A stretch of DNA of 64,000 nucleotides from Zhengitettix transpicula (GCA_037074705.1 CM073594.1:29852807-29916806); one strand, 5' to 3'. Shown: positions 10,505 to 25,036, counted from the stretch's first letter. Notes: generated by a model not told the origin, from the letters alone. Made by a program: numbers and translations.

Positions 10505-13264
10505 GTCGTCTTTGCGAATACCAGAGTAGAAGACCTTCGAAATGTTCTCGTAGGTTTATGGCCCAAATTTTAATTGATGCAGGAAATTTACGTCAAAAAT
10601 AAGCGTCCTTAATTTTACGTTAACTATAATGTTTTCTATTGTGCTCTCCGTGAACCGTATTAAATGTATGATTTTATAAATTATAATTAAGTATGCAGGT
10701 AACTTATAAAAAATAACAATTACACTCACTAAGAGAAAACAGTTTCTGACATACTCTAAGAGTACCGGCTACAAGAATATACGTTCAATTATATTATTAT
10801 TTCGATATGAGGCTTATAATATTGACTTAACTATCACAATAACTGTCAAGTTAGTACAGAATAATAAAATAGTGTATTTAGTATTCAAAATTATAAGAAT
10901 TATAAGATCCTCTATAGCAAGATAATTTCTATATTTTTTCAATTGGAATTCATAATTCAATAATTGAGTTCAACGGAGAAAATACCTTAATTTTGCAGAA
11001 TAAGTTGTAATATATTTTTTATTATTAAACTTTCTGTTTAAACGCTGTTACGAAACTAGGTTTTTGGTTTTAAAGGAATTCGAAATTTTATTCTATGAGA
11101 CAATTTTCTTATTAATTTAAATACGTTTAGAATTCGAAGGGCAAAGTCTATTTTTTCTCCTCTCTTTATCAGATCACTACAGGAGTAATGAGTATTATAA
11201 ATGGTTTAAAATTTAATAAAACTACCGTAAAAAGTTTTGTTTTGTTAAGTTCGCTTATTTCTGAAAAGGTTTGTTTTCGTTTTTCTCCAAATCCCCATTC
11301 GTCAAATTCTTCTTCGTATGTCGAACTCTATTATCATCAGTTAATTACAAGAATAATGCTACTGATGATTGTACGAATTTTCAGTAATTGAATTTATATT
11401 ATCCAGAACATATCAATTTTTAGAGGAAACCAATGGAACGGCGCAAGAAAATTATGATTTATTCCGATTTTCATCGCTCGTAAAGATTAGTTAATGTTTC
11501 TGCGTTCTTGTTTCTACGAACAAGGAATCACTGTGTGAGTTTCAATTTCAAAATACCAACGACAAAATTAGTCAATATGTACTGCAAGTGTTCTGTTATT
11601 TTGCAAGAAATTTTGTAAAAGGGAACTAATTTGAGAATATTCTAAAACTTTGCCTAAGAAATATACATTTATATAAAAGTAAAATCTGATTTTTCGTTGT
11701 TGAAAAAACCAAATTTAGACTACGACAATTTTAGAAATTTTTTTGACAATAAAATAAGCATGTTATTGCTGATATGTACCGAAATTGTGTTCTTATTGAT
11801 ACAAAGATACAAAGCATAGGAACTTAATATAAGTTCATAAAAGAGAAGAAGAGCTTCGGCGTCTTTGTGCTGCAAACTTATTTTAAGTGTAAATCCAGTT
11901 ATTCATTCCCTTTTTAAGGTCAATCTGTCAAAGGAGAAAAAGTTTCTGCAATAAACTAACTTCTTATATAAGCAGTTTATTGTTTAATATTAAAATACTA
12001 TTATTAAACAATCCCTATTTATAAATATAAATTTGGAACTCGTTTAAATGGTCTAAACGTTTAATTTAATTGGATTTTGACAGGATTATAAAATATTCTG
12101 CCCAAGATTTTAATTATCAATAAATATTAAAACTATATATAGCAGCAGCTAAATTAGTGTCAACCTTAAATTAAATATTTTTCGGTAATTTAGAGAATAG
12201 AATACTACGTTTTTGATTACGTCGCTTTTATTTCCAAAATGATAAAAATCTCATATATTCTGGAATTATTATGGTCTAAATTTGGTCGTTCGAGTAAACT
12301 AAAACATTCCTATAGACAGACATCTATCTTTTTAAATAAAAATATCCATTTCGTATAATAATAATATATTACGTAATAACAGTTTCCGAAACATCTCAAT
12401 TCAGTTTTCTTGTTCATAAATGCGTTCTGTGATAATTTTTTTGTTTCAACTTTAAGAATCTTTCTTGCTAAATAACAGAACTCTTTCAGTACATATTTGA
12501 CTAACGTGGATGCCTTCAGTATCATTTTGAAGGAAACATACAATTTTTTATACGTTTTCGGTGTGGTAAAATTAAAAGTTGAAACTGTAGAGAATTTCAG
12601 AGATAAACGGATAAGGGTGAACAGAAGTTATAAATGATTACGAAAGTGTTTTGATGCGAAACAATTGAAAACCGTTATTATTTTGACCTTACATGAGATC
12701 AGGAAGTAAGGAGGGATAAAGGATTAAAGTAACGACGATCACAATGCAGTAAAAAATAATAAAATCGCGTAAATAATACGAATTGGAATTCCCTCTTTCA
12801 TGCTACGATCTCTTGAATGTACCGAAAATTTCCTCGAAGGAAAAATTCTTGTTCTACGAAAAAAACTAATGAAAAGTGCAAAAGAAAGTTAACACTGAAA
12901 TAAAATGTACTTACATTTTAATTTTTCCACTGGCATAATTAAAAGCGTCTATTAAATAAAAAATATTGCGGAGTGTTAAAAGGTGAACTATAAAATTTTC
13001 CATTCTGGGAAAAGTGTTATTACGTAAACACTTTTATCAATATGACGCAAAAATAGAAAATTAAATCAATTCGAATTACAGACTTTCAAATTCATAATTA
13101 TAACAAAGAATTTCTACAAATTCTACATACAATTGCAACTTTTCAAAGACCAAGAAATGTAATGTTTCCCACACGATCGAAGCACAACTCTGTATCAAGG
13201 GGGAATCTTACAAAAATTATGCAGATGTCTAATGTAAGAGTTTGAATAACAGTGTCAGTATTTG
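10505..13264. other. Intergenic or intronic, no gene seen
   Basis: AT-rich sequence. The only structure found is the left member (12525-12548) of a 23-bp direct repeat whose second member is at 13265-13288. Confidence 0.5.
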
Positions 13265-13483
13265 TTTGAAGGAAACATACAATTTTTTTAAACTAATAGT
13301 TGTCTCAATCCTGAAAAATGCACATCGTTTCGACCATTAGTTCTACCATCGTCGATTTGTGTGGCGTCACAGATCTTATCGCACTAAGAAATGACACTTA
13401 TGGGTAACGCTCACATCAGTCATATTCAATGGTGTATGTGGCGAACTGTCCCAGTCCTATGAAGGTTATGTCCTTCCATTCTC

Positions 13484-13629
13484 CGGAAGGAACTTAATAT
13501 CTGATCAGATATGTCAAAGTGACTTATTTCCATATGATGCATTAACATGGAAAATTCACCCCTCTGTCAGGCTATCCAATTCCTATGATTGCTCTGGAAG
13601 AAACTCAATATCTGATCAGATATGTCAAC
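13484..13629. repeat. Diverged direct repeat, each unit with a perfect 16-bp palindrome
   Basis: Units at 13484-13516 and 13593-13629 share GGAAG(G)AACT(C/T)AATATCTGATCAGATATGTCAA. Each contains the self-complementary 16-mer ATATCTGATCAGATAT (13497-13512 and 13608-13623), 111 bases apart. Probably part of an unclassified repeat; it could also be a paired dyad binding site. Confidence 0.6.
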
Positions 13630-16600
13630 TAGGAACATTTAACCCGTCACACGTCACCGATTCTCTTGCGAAACCCTTGCCTACCTCTGATCCAACGCTG
13701 TAGCCCATCGCTGATCTGTGGAGACGCCCTCCAGAGCTCTGCTGGCTCCAAGCCCGTTGCCTGGAACCTGTTGGTTATATAAACAAGTCACAAGACTCAG
13801 TAGCCTCGACTCACATGATATGAGCGGCTGCTGGTATTGCCGGGAAAAGACTGTCCTTCACCTGTTTTTGAATTCCATCATCGGAACCATTCGTTTAATT
13901 TATCCCCCAAACTGAGCACTATGATCAGTAACAGAATACTCGTAGTAGAAAAAAAGTAAATATTATACTGATCTTGAAGTTTGTGTCATTTCATTTTTAC
14001 CACCGTTTATTTTAAGATCAACTTATAACGAAACAGTATTGGTAATTTCAAAAATTAAAAAGATTATACACTCTACTTATAATGTGTTCTGGAAATTAAG
14101 GATCATCGAAAGATGTTCGTTGACTTCACGGTTCGGATGTAGAAATATATGCTAAACGGCAGATAATTTATTTTTGTTTTCCACTTTGTACATGGGAAAA
14201 TAATCAAATTTCAAGGCTTGAACTTTTCCAATCAGGAAAGTTTCCAAGAAACCGTCCCATAATTCAAAATGGATCGGATTCGCTTCTTCAACGTGCTTTC
14301 TAGCTTAGAATACTGAAGTTTCAGCACCTTGCTCAATTTCACCCAAAATGAATATTTATGATTTCATTATGATGCCACCAATCGTAAACTATGGGGATTT
14401 TATACTTGTAATCCACTCGATAATCATGAACTTAATCCTCGTCGTACACTGTTTACACAAGTCGAACGCCAATGAAGAGACAATCAGTCAAAGTCAAAGA
14501 TAAGTAAAATTTTGCTTGCTGTGTCGTATAATCTATGTCGTGTTCATTCTCTCCCATCAAGGGAACACCAAAAAGAACTGATTTTAAAAATTTTGGACAC
14601 TGTTCCGTCTCACCTCGAAGAAATATTATTAGAGTTGTGTATAAAATATCTTGGGTGTTGCTCTTAGGACACTATGCAAAAGAAGTTGTCATTGTTTCAC
14701 GAATAACACCTGGAAAGGAAATCACCGAACAGAAAAATTAGACAAGTTACTCTTCGTCCGGGAAATTTACTAAAGATAATATTTGGTCCAGTAATCGGTG
14801 AATTAATGTTCAAAAATAAAAATCGCTGGTTTATAATGAAGGACATTTATTTTCTTAAGAATAAACCTGTTGAATCAATACGCATAATACTTTCACTATA
14901 ATCGCATAAAATTTCGTTATATTAAAGAAGAAAGTGTTGCCAGAAATTTTCAAGAGAGACAAATTCTTTTTTATTGGATAAGTTATCGAATCATATTTAT
15001 TATTAAGGAAATGTTGAACTCAGAGTGTATTACATTTAATTGATTCGTCCACAACAATTTACTTAATTATAAGTCATAATAAATTTTAGCAAGGACCAAA
15101 TCAAAAATTAAAGCACTGTGTCTCATACGTATAGTCAAATAAATCAAGCAAATACATTTCGAACTGTGCTTCAAGGATATAGAAACAGTAAAATATTTCT
15201 TGCATAATATCTTACATAAGTGTTAAATAACATAACATGACGATGTAATTCTTCGCTGATGTTTTATTTTTCTGAAACAATATAGGTCAATCGAAACTAG
15301 TTTTATGAAAGGGATTTTGAAGATTTTTATTGTTTTGCAGAAAGAAAAATACGATTTTGTTTAGAATATTTAATTATATGGGTCGTGAACTAGAAATTAA
15401 TACGGTATATTTTGAGAGCAGAAAGTAAAAATTTTAACGGTTGTTAAAGTAAGTCTAAACTTCCTTCTTCATTTTCATATTTCAATCAAAAAGTCGCCAT
15501 CTCATCATCCCTTTCACCCCAATTACTGTGCCTATTCTTAAATTCTCTGCCCAATTAAAAACAGGGTTGACCTAGAATTAATCTTAATTTTTATTGATGT
15601 TACTATATTCGTCCAATATTAGTTTTACGACGTATTCTGTATCGTAAACAATAATTAACTGAACTATGGCTTTCGTTAGAGGTACTGACCACTTTAAATA
15701 GAAACATCTTGTTTCTTGTTTTAGGTGAAGGTGTTTGTAAACGGCATTTAGTGGTTCAATCTGAATTTAGTGGAGAGTATTTTATATATTCGATGTTAAT
15801 TGAGACGTATGACCATCAACTATAAATATATGATAGAAATAACCGTGATTTTAGTCTAGTAAGAAAAAAAACCGTTATTTTTACTTTGACTTGAATATAG
15901 AACCAATAACGACGTAACTGAAGAATAAAATATTGAACGTTTCAAATAAATTAATAATACATACTTCGTTATAAAAATAATCACTCAGAAGTAACGATTA
16001 AGTACTGAAAACTTATATAGTGATTTTCAAAAACGCAGTTATCATATCCTGTAAATACTGGGTGTAAGAGTAATAGAAAACAATGATGGGATACAAAGGC
16101 AATGGAGAATAATTTACTTAATACGTATTGATAAACTACTCAATTTCTTAGTGGTATATTTTTAAAATTTCTTTACTTTATTTGTAACATATTTAATAAA
16201 ATAATTTATTTCCATAATTCCAAATATTTTATTTGATAAACTTCCTTTACGTATATGAATGTATCTTATTTCGTTATCTGTTTTGTGTTCCAGTAGGTAA
16301 GAGCTATAATATCATTTTTAGGTGTGTATAAAATGGTAATAATGAAGAATTAGAAGTGAATAGGGCAAAATTTATACAGCTCATTACAGCTTCAGAAGTC
16401 ATATTATGCTGTAAAAGAGTATAAATTACGTGACACTTGAAGGTGTAAGAAACTATGGTACAATCTATTTAGAATTGAAAATGTTCGAGCCCGACCAACC
16501 TTAGCAAAGGAATTAAATGAATGCCTGGGAATGGTTCGAACTTTTACCAGTTCTTTGGAAGCCGAAGTAAATTCCGAGGTTTGTCTCGCTCCAGCTTACG

Positions 16601-18258
16601 TAAGTCTCTCCACTCAAGGTCGTTGACGTTGAATGCACTTGGAGAACGTGGATGTCTCTTGTTTAATTAATAAGCACCTGTGACTGGAATTAAGTGGCAT
16701 GTCTCAAAGGAACTGAATTCTCCATTTGCAATGCTCAACTGAGGAAACGTTACATCCGTTCTGTTTTCCGTTTCAACAGAATACTGTCTGTTCCTGAATA
16801 ATCTTAATTTAGAATAGTCTAGCACACTTATGAGTCCGACCAAGCCTTTCAATTTAACGGGACACTTTTCACTGACGTAAAGTTTACGAATCTGGTACCG
16901 AAATGAACAACGCGAGGCAAATTAATCTAATTAACAAAATATAGAGAACGAAAGCTGGTTTCAAGAGTTTCAACCAGGGATAGAAACTTTGCACGGTTCT
17001 TAGCTCGAAGACTTCCCTATAATGTATACTATTGATAAAATAGGACCAGGGCGAATCTAATTTCTTTAACCCGTTAATTACATCTCAGAATCAAGTTTTA
17101 TTTGTTTAATAAAATTATTATATTGATAAGTTGTTAAAGAAAATGTTAGATGTCAAGATAGGCCAGAAAATGTAACATTTCCCGGAAAAAGTAAACTAAA
17201 CACACTGAAATTTAAAATTTGGATGACAATAACAACTTCAGAGAAAGCCAAGAAATATTTTCCCAATAAGTTTAAACCGTGTTTCGGAATTTTAACCACT
17301 TAGTATCGAATTGATATTAATAAAATAAAATAAAAATACCAAAATCGGTATGAAAAGGTTTTGGAACGTCCGCCATTTTCGCGTCTGATGGCGGATTGAT
17401 ATCGCTATTGCCTGTTTAACGTTACATGAAACTTAAAGTTAAGCAGAAATTACTCAACTTTGAGCAATCCACGTGAAAAATAATTATTTTATTTATATAA
17501 ATAATTGTGTGAATTGAACTGACAAAGTACCTAAAAATCCGTTTTAAACGGTTTTCTCTGGAGTTTTTCGAGAAGTATAGCTTGGAATTAATTTGTATTG
17601 CAGCTTTGAGTTTAAATATTTTCAATTTCTTACATCATTTCACCCTAGGTGAACAAAAGGCCAGAATTTTAAGTTTTCAGTTACTATTAAATCGTGTATA
17701 CATAAATAAAACAAATGGGAAATGGTTATCGATTTTGTAAAACAGTACTAAAAAATATGTTCAAATTTCGCATTGAATTTCGTGAAACTCTACAAGACTG
17801 AATATTGGAAGTTGTTTTCATTTTAACATAACTAGTTCTAGCGTCATTCTTATATATCCTGTTTTCCTTCTCTGATCAGCCTTAGGATTAATTAATTCAG
17901 TGTCAATAAGGCAGCTTTCTTTTTTGTTTTGTTTGTTGTTTGTTCTACTTTTCATCCATTTTCTTTAATAGGATTAGCAAGGGCAATGGTTGTTAAGCTA
18001 AGAAAATAACTTCCATACTGAAGCTTATTGTCAACCTGAAGTCAAAGTTAATTTTAATTAAGAAATAGATTACTTTATTATATTACAGAACTTGCCGATA
18101 CACTGTGTTATTAATCTATATAAATGGTAAATTATTTATTATAAATGGTTCAAGAACCCTTCAAGAATAATATGAAGACTATCACAATATTCTAATAGAA
18201 TATAAATAATAATAGTCCTTTTCTACAGAGATTAAGCAGTCTCTTAATTCAGCAGTGT
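13630..18258. other. No gene recognised
   Basis: Mostly AT-rich with short slightly GC-richer patches (13680-13870, 16500-16650). Open frames here are short and resemble no known family. No splice-flanked exon with homology was found. Confidence 0.45.
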
Positions 18259-18559
18259 TTTTTTTTAGGGCAACAGGCTACATGAGGGTGATCCACATTG
18301 GGCAACTCCCCTTTAATAGCATAGGAAGGGATTTGAAAGGGGGGATGAGGAAGGGTAGAGGAAGGTAGCCAAGGGTTAACTATGGCCCCCGGGCTATATT
18401 TTAAGGATCCTACCCGGCATTCGCCTAAAGAAATGCAGGGAAAACCTTAGAAAAACCTGCATCGGGTAGGTCGGGCATTTGGTACTTGTCCCACGCCCTT
18501 CCGATGACGGGAGAGGGGTTTGCTGTGGGGACGCAGCTTACCCCTCGCCATGCCTTGGC
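18259..18559 (-). mobile_element. R1 poly(A) retroposon, copy A (5'-truncated)
   Basis: In plus orientation it begins with a T run then TTTAGGGCAACAGGC and carries the R1 core (ATAGCATAGGAAGG, CCCCGGGCTATATT, GGATCCTACCCGGCATTCG). The element therefore reads on the minus strand with its A tail at the left. Short CAGTGT duplications flank it (18253-18258, 18560-18565). It lacks the 5' third of full copies. It shares subfamily bases with the copy at 43781, such as CCAAATGCCCGACC. Confidence 0.85.
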
Positions 18560-18565
18560 CAGTGT

Positions 18566-20969
18566 ATTCGTTAATTGTGGAATTATCAACGGAAATCGAG
18601 TTTCAACCTCGCGAGGGTTTCAATTCTGATATGAACGTCTGTCTGAAAGAAGCTAGGGACAAATAATTTCCCAAATTTAAAATAAATTTTAATTCTTAAC
18701 GGCAAAATTACCGTAAAATTATATTACTCCTAACGTGTTCACTTGCATAGGCTTCAAACACCGTTACAAACCTCAATTATTTTATTCTTTCAGTAAAGGT
18801 GTTGTTGTATCTCTTTTACGTGAGACTTTAATTACAGCTACTTCCGGACTAAGAAACTATAAACTCCACAAGGCAAGTTTTCATGGATTTGTCCTGAATA
18901 TTCGATTTCTGAAAATAATTCCACTCTATAATTTAACAGAAAGAACTGATTAAAATTATAACAGACTTCGTCATCTAATTCGGTCACAAACAAAGCCAAG
19001 ATGGCGCATATTTCCGATCGTTCAGTTATATAACATATATATTTAAGAGAACTGATGATTTTAATGCAACTAATGCAAAAATTAATTTTAGCTCAAATTA
19101 GTTTTCCAAAATTATAAACGTGGAAATAGAGGAAATATTAACGAACACTAATATATTTTTTTAATTTCCGCAGATACTGTAATGATTTGCCCTTGAAAAT
19201 GTCAATTTTTTCTGAGAATCCATAAATAACTCACGATTACATGTATTATAGATATAGTCAGTTTAATATCAATGTAAAATATACTATAAAAAAAGCTGTT
19301 TTGATACGCGAGATAGAGTGCTCTGAGTTTGCAATAGTCACTAAATATTTTCGGTTTTTATAATCGTAATTCATTTTTGCAAGTATTTATTTGTTACTGT
19401 CATTTCAAATGGAACTCAAATTCAATCGGAACTGAATAAAAATAAACATACATAATAAAAAAAAACATTTCAATTCATCAAGGCACTATTTCCATTCATT
19501 TCTGCTTATGCAAGGGATTAACAGCAAGAGACTGACCCAGACACGAGGAAACCCTCGTGACAAACTGCTGTATTGAATTTCCGCCACACAAGGTTCGGAA
19601 ATACAATCCAAGCGGACAACGAGTTCAGGTCTGTCGAACTCAGACAGAAAAAGAAAGATAAAAATCGTTACATAATCCTCACTTTCGCAAATTGATTATA
19701 TCTGTAGTTATGATATCTCATGAATCAATATAAGTTAAGATGCAGCGCTTTTTGGGATTAAATTTTTAGTACTTCGAGAAAATTTTGTAAAAATAAAACA
19801 GAAAAATCAAGTTCGTTCATAATACTTTAAAAAATTTTAATATATTAATTTCCCTATTGTAATCACTTTTAATTGTTAAAAATGACAATTTCACGAAGAA
19901 TTGTTTATGTCGTTCTCATAAAATAAAATATTTTTTATATAAAACTTTACAGAAACCTCAGTTCTCTGACGGCTAAATATCATTTTACAAATTCCACAGA
20001 GGAATAAACCATTCGTGAGTATTGTATATTATCCGTATATATTTACTAAATATATATTTACTAAGTATATATTTACTAAATATATACATTTAAAAAATCT
20101 CGGACTTTATTTCTCATTCGTTTTGTAAAAAAATTTCAAAGACATGATTCTTTTATTAAGAATAATAGTTTTAAACGATTAAATCCTACCTGAAATTTGT
20201 TTTAATTCAAATACTGAGCATCGCCGAGAAACACGTTTTTGTATGTGGAAACACTGCAATATTTCCAAATAATTTGGATATATTGTAATTACGTAGCTTC
20301 ACTACTTCGTAATAATATTATTCGTAAACCATTATATAATCAAAAAATTCAATGAACACGTTCTTCTGCTCCTGTAAAGAAATTCGCGTATTACTATCAA
20401 GACGTATAATAATATAAATTTTGTATAATAAAAATTTTTCAACATTTCTTCAAGACCCAATGTAGAAAGAATGGAACACCAAATACTTCATTTAAATTTT
20501 GTCGTTCAAAATAAAATAAAAAAAACCGAGTGCGTGTGAATGATCCAATACGTAGTCATACGAATATATTAAATTATGTTACCATAAAATATAATTCTTG
20601 TTACACGGTTTCGTGATTAGTTTAGAGGAAAAATAAGTTGTCGAGAGATTTTACAGCACGTTAGTACACCTCTGAAAAATAGAATAAAAAAATATCTTAT
20701 ATTTTACGAAACATATACTTCATTACCCCTTCCCGTTCTATTCCTTTTCCCCACAAAAAAAATTAATTTGCTACTCTGGTTCGATTTTTACCTTGTTAGG
20801 TCCGTGAAAAAGTCGTATTCAAAGAATGTGCGGATTACCATTTGCCACTTAAGGATTTTATTGGGCATCAATATCATTTCAACGTAGCTTACACGTTTTT
20901 ATATGTAGTAGGATAAAGTATGAAATATTAGGTTGTCGTTTATGGGTGTGCACTGTCACTCACACTTAC
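18566..20969. other. No gene recognised; minor tandem repeat
   Basis: AT-rich. Three near-identical 17-base units built on ATATATTTACTAA occur at about 20036-20090. No coding homology. Confidence 0.45.
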
Positions 20970-21233
20970 CGTGGGCTTGGAGTGATCCTCTGGATGTTGT
21001 CTGTTGTCCTGCCGGTTGCACTACGCACTATGGCGGAGGCAGCGCGTCCAGGTCGCAGCTCAGGTCGTTACATAACGAACCGGTGTCGAAGCTCAGGACT
21101 CGGCGGATGCACCTCCAGTTCGTTTCCACACGCATCTGCTTCAATTTCCTTGAGCTTCCATTCAGCACCGAGATCAGTAGAATCGACGACCGTTCACACA
21201 TTAGCTGCCGTCACCATCAGATCATCATCAGTC
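20970..21233 (-). other. Candidate 5' noncoding exon, possibly of the peroxidase gene
   Basis: A GC-rich, CpG-containing block in AT-rich DNA. On the minus strand it begins after TTATTTGACAG (AG at 21235-21234) and ends at CCCACG|GTAAGTGTG, a strong donor at 20969. All three minus frames are broken by stops or contain only short uORFs (for example an ATG-initiated frame ending near 21020), so it would be untranslated. An arthropod Inr-like TCAGT lies about 50 bases upstream, so it might instead be a first exon with its start there. It would splice to the acceptor at 7693. Linkage to the peroxidase is inference from strand and position only. Confidence 0.4.
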
Positions 21234-21289
21234 CTGTCAAATAAATATTTGCAATGTCACCAAACAACAGACATGAATATTGACGACTG

Positions 21290-24200
21290 ATGAGCTAAAA
21301 ATTGCTTCATTCATTAAAATAGTGTTTTATTATCTCTTATACTAAACTAGAATGTTTTGATATACTCGCCTTACTTGGAAACAGAACTAAAGTAAGTTGA
21401 TCAACGATAAGATGAAATTAGAATTTTTTCCATTAGTTCTTAATTGAGAAAATAGGATATGTCACAATATGAATATATCATGGTTAAAACAACGTATAGT
21501 AAATAAAATTGGACTATTTTGAATAATGTTTAATATTTCCAAAAAAACTGGCTGTTATCCAACGATATTTATTTTATCGCTGAGTCTTCATGGTGTTTCA
21601 AGAATATATTATGTTAAGAGAAATTATATTTGGTGACATTGAATCAAAACAGAATTGAGATACTTAAATTTAGAAAATAAAACACAGGATAGTTGTAAAA
21701 GTAATAAACGTTTTTGAGCTCATGCTATCAGAACGTGTCTCTTACTTTAACCTAATTTGTACTCCTGGCGAGATGACTACCGGGTATGACGTCTGCGGTA
21801 GTTGGCGTCGTCTCTGGATTCTGTTTTTGGCGTCAGCAATGAAGCATTCGGTATTATGGCTGTTCTGATTACTCTATTCTGTCTTTCATATCTACAAGTT
21901 AACTTCATTTTAATAATCTAATATCTTCCTGATATATACATGATTACTAATATCGATAACCGCCTTTTTATGCTCTTTTTTCCCTTCCAAAAAGCAGAAA
22001 TCGGTAAATCCGCCCTTCCGTAAAGCCCATTGGGGCTGGTTATTTTCTGTGAACTTCCTGGACATGAACAAAAAATAGTTCTCCCCTATATATCTCACAC
22101 TATCTCAATTATTACACGTAATCCATTACTCACCTGAAGACATTGGGTACTTTGTCGGACTATTTTGAATGAATATATTCCTACCTTTTAGCATAGCTTC
22201 CGCCTTGGGCAGAAGGTAGATTTCTTCCCAAATTACCGAAGATTTCCTGTTATGAAGTTTATCTAAAATCCCAAGTAAATACTTTTAACATACTGAAATA
22301 TTTATTTCAATTCATTTCCCTCTGTCTCTCTTCCATCTCTTTCCCTGTCTCTCTGACGAAATAAAAAACCAAAGGATTTACAACTTTGCTTTGCCAATAA
22401 TTGAAACGCTCTAGAAATTATTTCAGGTAAAATTAACTTGAATCTGATAATCTTGTCAAACTATTACGACCTGAGATATGGTTATTTTTGCCAAATATAC
22501 AAGGGCCATTGAGTTTGCAGCTGTTCTCAAGAGGGAGGATGATCATAGTCTATGAATCTAAATATTTCCAGTTTCTGCTAATAACTTTATAGCTGAATGA
22601 ACGAACGAAATTTACAAGTTGAAAGGAGAGTTTGTAAAGTCAGTTAAGAGAGTGAGAATGAGTTAGTTCGTGTAGAGAAACACTTTATGTTTGTAGATAT
22701 AGATAGTTTGAGAGGGATAATAAAAATTAAATACTAGTATGTGTTTGATGAGAAAAAATGGAAAGTTAAATTTAATGTTTAAGAATATGAGAAGCAAATA
22801 TAAGTGAAGTGAGTTTCCAGAGTAAAAGCCACCAACGTTGGCTGACCATTTGTTCCTGCCAGAAGCTGCAGTGCAGTACACACACGAGGTTTGCCCTTCT
22901 CAGAATTTTTGGAAACTACTGAAAGTCATTCCCTTTCAACTTAATACTGTCCAAAAAAATTACCGTACGGTATTAAGCAGTCGGACCACAAATCCCTGTT
23001 GAAAGAGAGTTTCGTTTCTTAAATTAAATAATCGAACTGAGTCGTATCCTTTAAAAGTTGAATATAAATTCTTGAAATTATTTTTATGATTGATTTTGAT
23101 AGATCGTTAAACTCAGAATTCAAGCAAATATTTTATACCCCAATTAATATTTATAAATATTGAATTCATTGTTATTATTGAGAGTACAGAGCGAGTTAAT
23201 TAAGGCTTCTGATATTATAGAAACAAGTCTCATATATCTTAGCTTTTACGTATAACGGGTCAGTGTAGGATGAAAATTAAACTAATTACACACACAACAC
23301 AGCCATATTCACGAGATTAAACGTGGGAGCACGAGTTTTTTTAATGGACAAGAAAAACTCTGAGATCAATAAATTTTCAGCTTTGCCGTTACTTTGATGT
23401 ACTTTGGGAATTAACAAAGCTTTATTACAGGAATCTGTATTTTTTCTTTTCGATGAATTAAAAATCAGTCAAAATCTGACGTTGGTAAATTTGCAGTTGG
23501 TTGTCGTGCTTCGATTTTGGGATTCGATGATTGTTGTAAAAATCTCCCAAAGAACAATAACATCTTCCAATCATGTTCAACTCCGACTAACTTTTCAACA
23601 CAAACATAGGGGAGTTTAGTATTTAAAAGCAAACTGAGATGGAGTCTAACAGAGTGGTCCATCCGGAAAGTTGTTCTTCGTCTTTACGTAAGAAGTAATA
23701 GGCGCTCGTGACGACAGCTTGGCCTTGCTCTGAGCTGGAATTCGGCTCTGGAATCGCTTGGTTCCTATTTTAAAATAGATTTATCGCAATAGTATTCCAT
23801 ATAAAAATGGGCTATGTGACGTAGTATATAAGATACACTAATATATAATATTAAAGAATGAAGGATTTCCAGTCGATTATGTTGATTAAAAATAACTCAG
23901 AATGATTCTAACGTTATGTGGCCTGCATTACAACCCAATGCCATTTCATTCAATAATGTTTGTAAGCATGTACGGCTTTAATATTCATAATTTTAATTTT
24001 ATCATTCTTCTCTTTTAAAAAGGTTATTCCTCATAAGAGAGTACTTTTAAATTTGAAGAAAACGAGATCGTAAATTCACCAAGTTTTTTCACTTCAAAAA
24101 GTAATAGACATTAATAAACCAAATAGTACACCCGGAGTGATAGTAGACTTAATAAACGCGGACAAATAAATGTTTGGTAGCAATGCAAGGTTTATGTAAT

Positions 24201-24312
24201 CCCGCTTATCTTTGTAAAATGAGCCCTGATAATATGGATACATTCGTATTGAAATAACTACTACATTCGATATGGTATAATTGGTCTGTTATAAGATTTA
24301 AGATCAATTAAT
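21290..24312. other. No gene recognised
   Basis: AT-rich spacer. A CT-rich stretch occurs at about 22318-22356. Nothing else was supported. Confidence 0.45.
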
Positions 24313-24799
24313 GACCAACTACAGACAGTATAGAATCTAAAAATTAAATTAGTATATTTCAAAGTAATGCACAACGTTTCCTTCACGTTTCGTGGACCTC
24401 ATCATGTGAGCATAACACATTAGGCTAAAATATTCATAGGACGTCAACCTATTTAAAATTAGCGAAGATATTAAGCACAAAATATTACATCATACATCAT
24501 CTTGTATCACTTTGGTAGTTAATTTCGTCAGAAATATTTCAGAATCTAATCTGGCATGATACTTGCACTCGTTATATACAATCCAAGCCCCAAGGGTATC
24601 ATCAAGAAAAGACTACAAAAACACTTGTTTTCTTCCGATAGACATTCCCAAAATTTTTGATAGTCTTTCCGTTTGATCAATTTTTTTACAATAGCTTTAG
24701 GAACTTATCAAGGCATTCAAGATCATTTACAAATCCACCAATTCACAAACTTTAATTTTTAAAAATTGCAAACACGCAATTTTCACGACATAGGTAATA

Positions 24800-25010
24800 T
24801 AGTACATAAAATTTCTTTCAATGATTGCCCCTGCTGTCTATATAGGACAAACTAAAAAAGCTTTGAAAACTAGGTTTAAAGAATACATGGTGAAGTATAA
24901 GCTACCAGTTTATAAATAATCGGCCATAACTGTACATTGTACTTTGAACAACCAGACTTTTGATTTTGATAATACTAAGATTGAAGATAACGACTGCAGC
25001 ATGTCAAATT
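24800..25010 (+). pseudogene. GIY-YIG endonuclease fragment of a Penelope-like element
   Basis: Frame A reads VHKISFNDCP, then a frameshift near 24830 leads to AVYIGQTKKALKTRFKEY, a stop, and SAITVHCTLNNQTFDFDN. This matches the family layout: a KI..(C)DC lead, the YIGQT core, an R..EH-like helix, and a later S..(A)xH...N..F motif. The frameshift and the in-frame stop at about 24916 show it is inactive. The HHCHH-like zinc part and RT are absent. Confidence 0.72.
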
Positions 25011-25036
25011 AATTTTTGAAATCATTTAAATTAGAT

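Noticed and set aside
20946..21290. 103- and 114-codon plus frames
   Set aside because: They overlap in different frames on a GC-rich block, show no family signature, and lie opposite a better-supported minus-strand noncoding exon.
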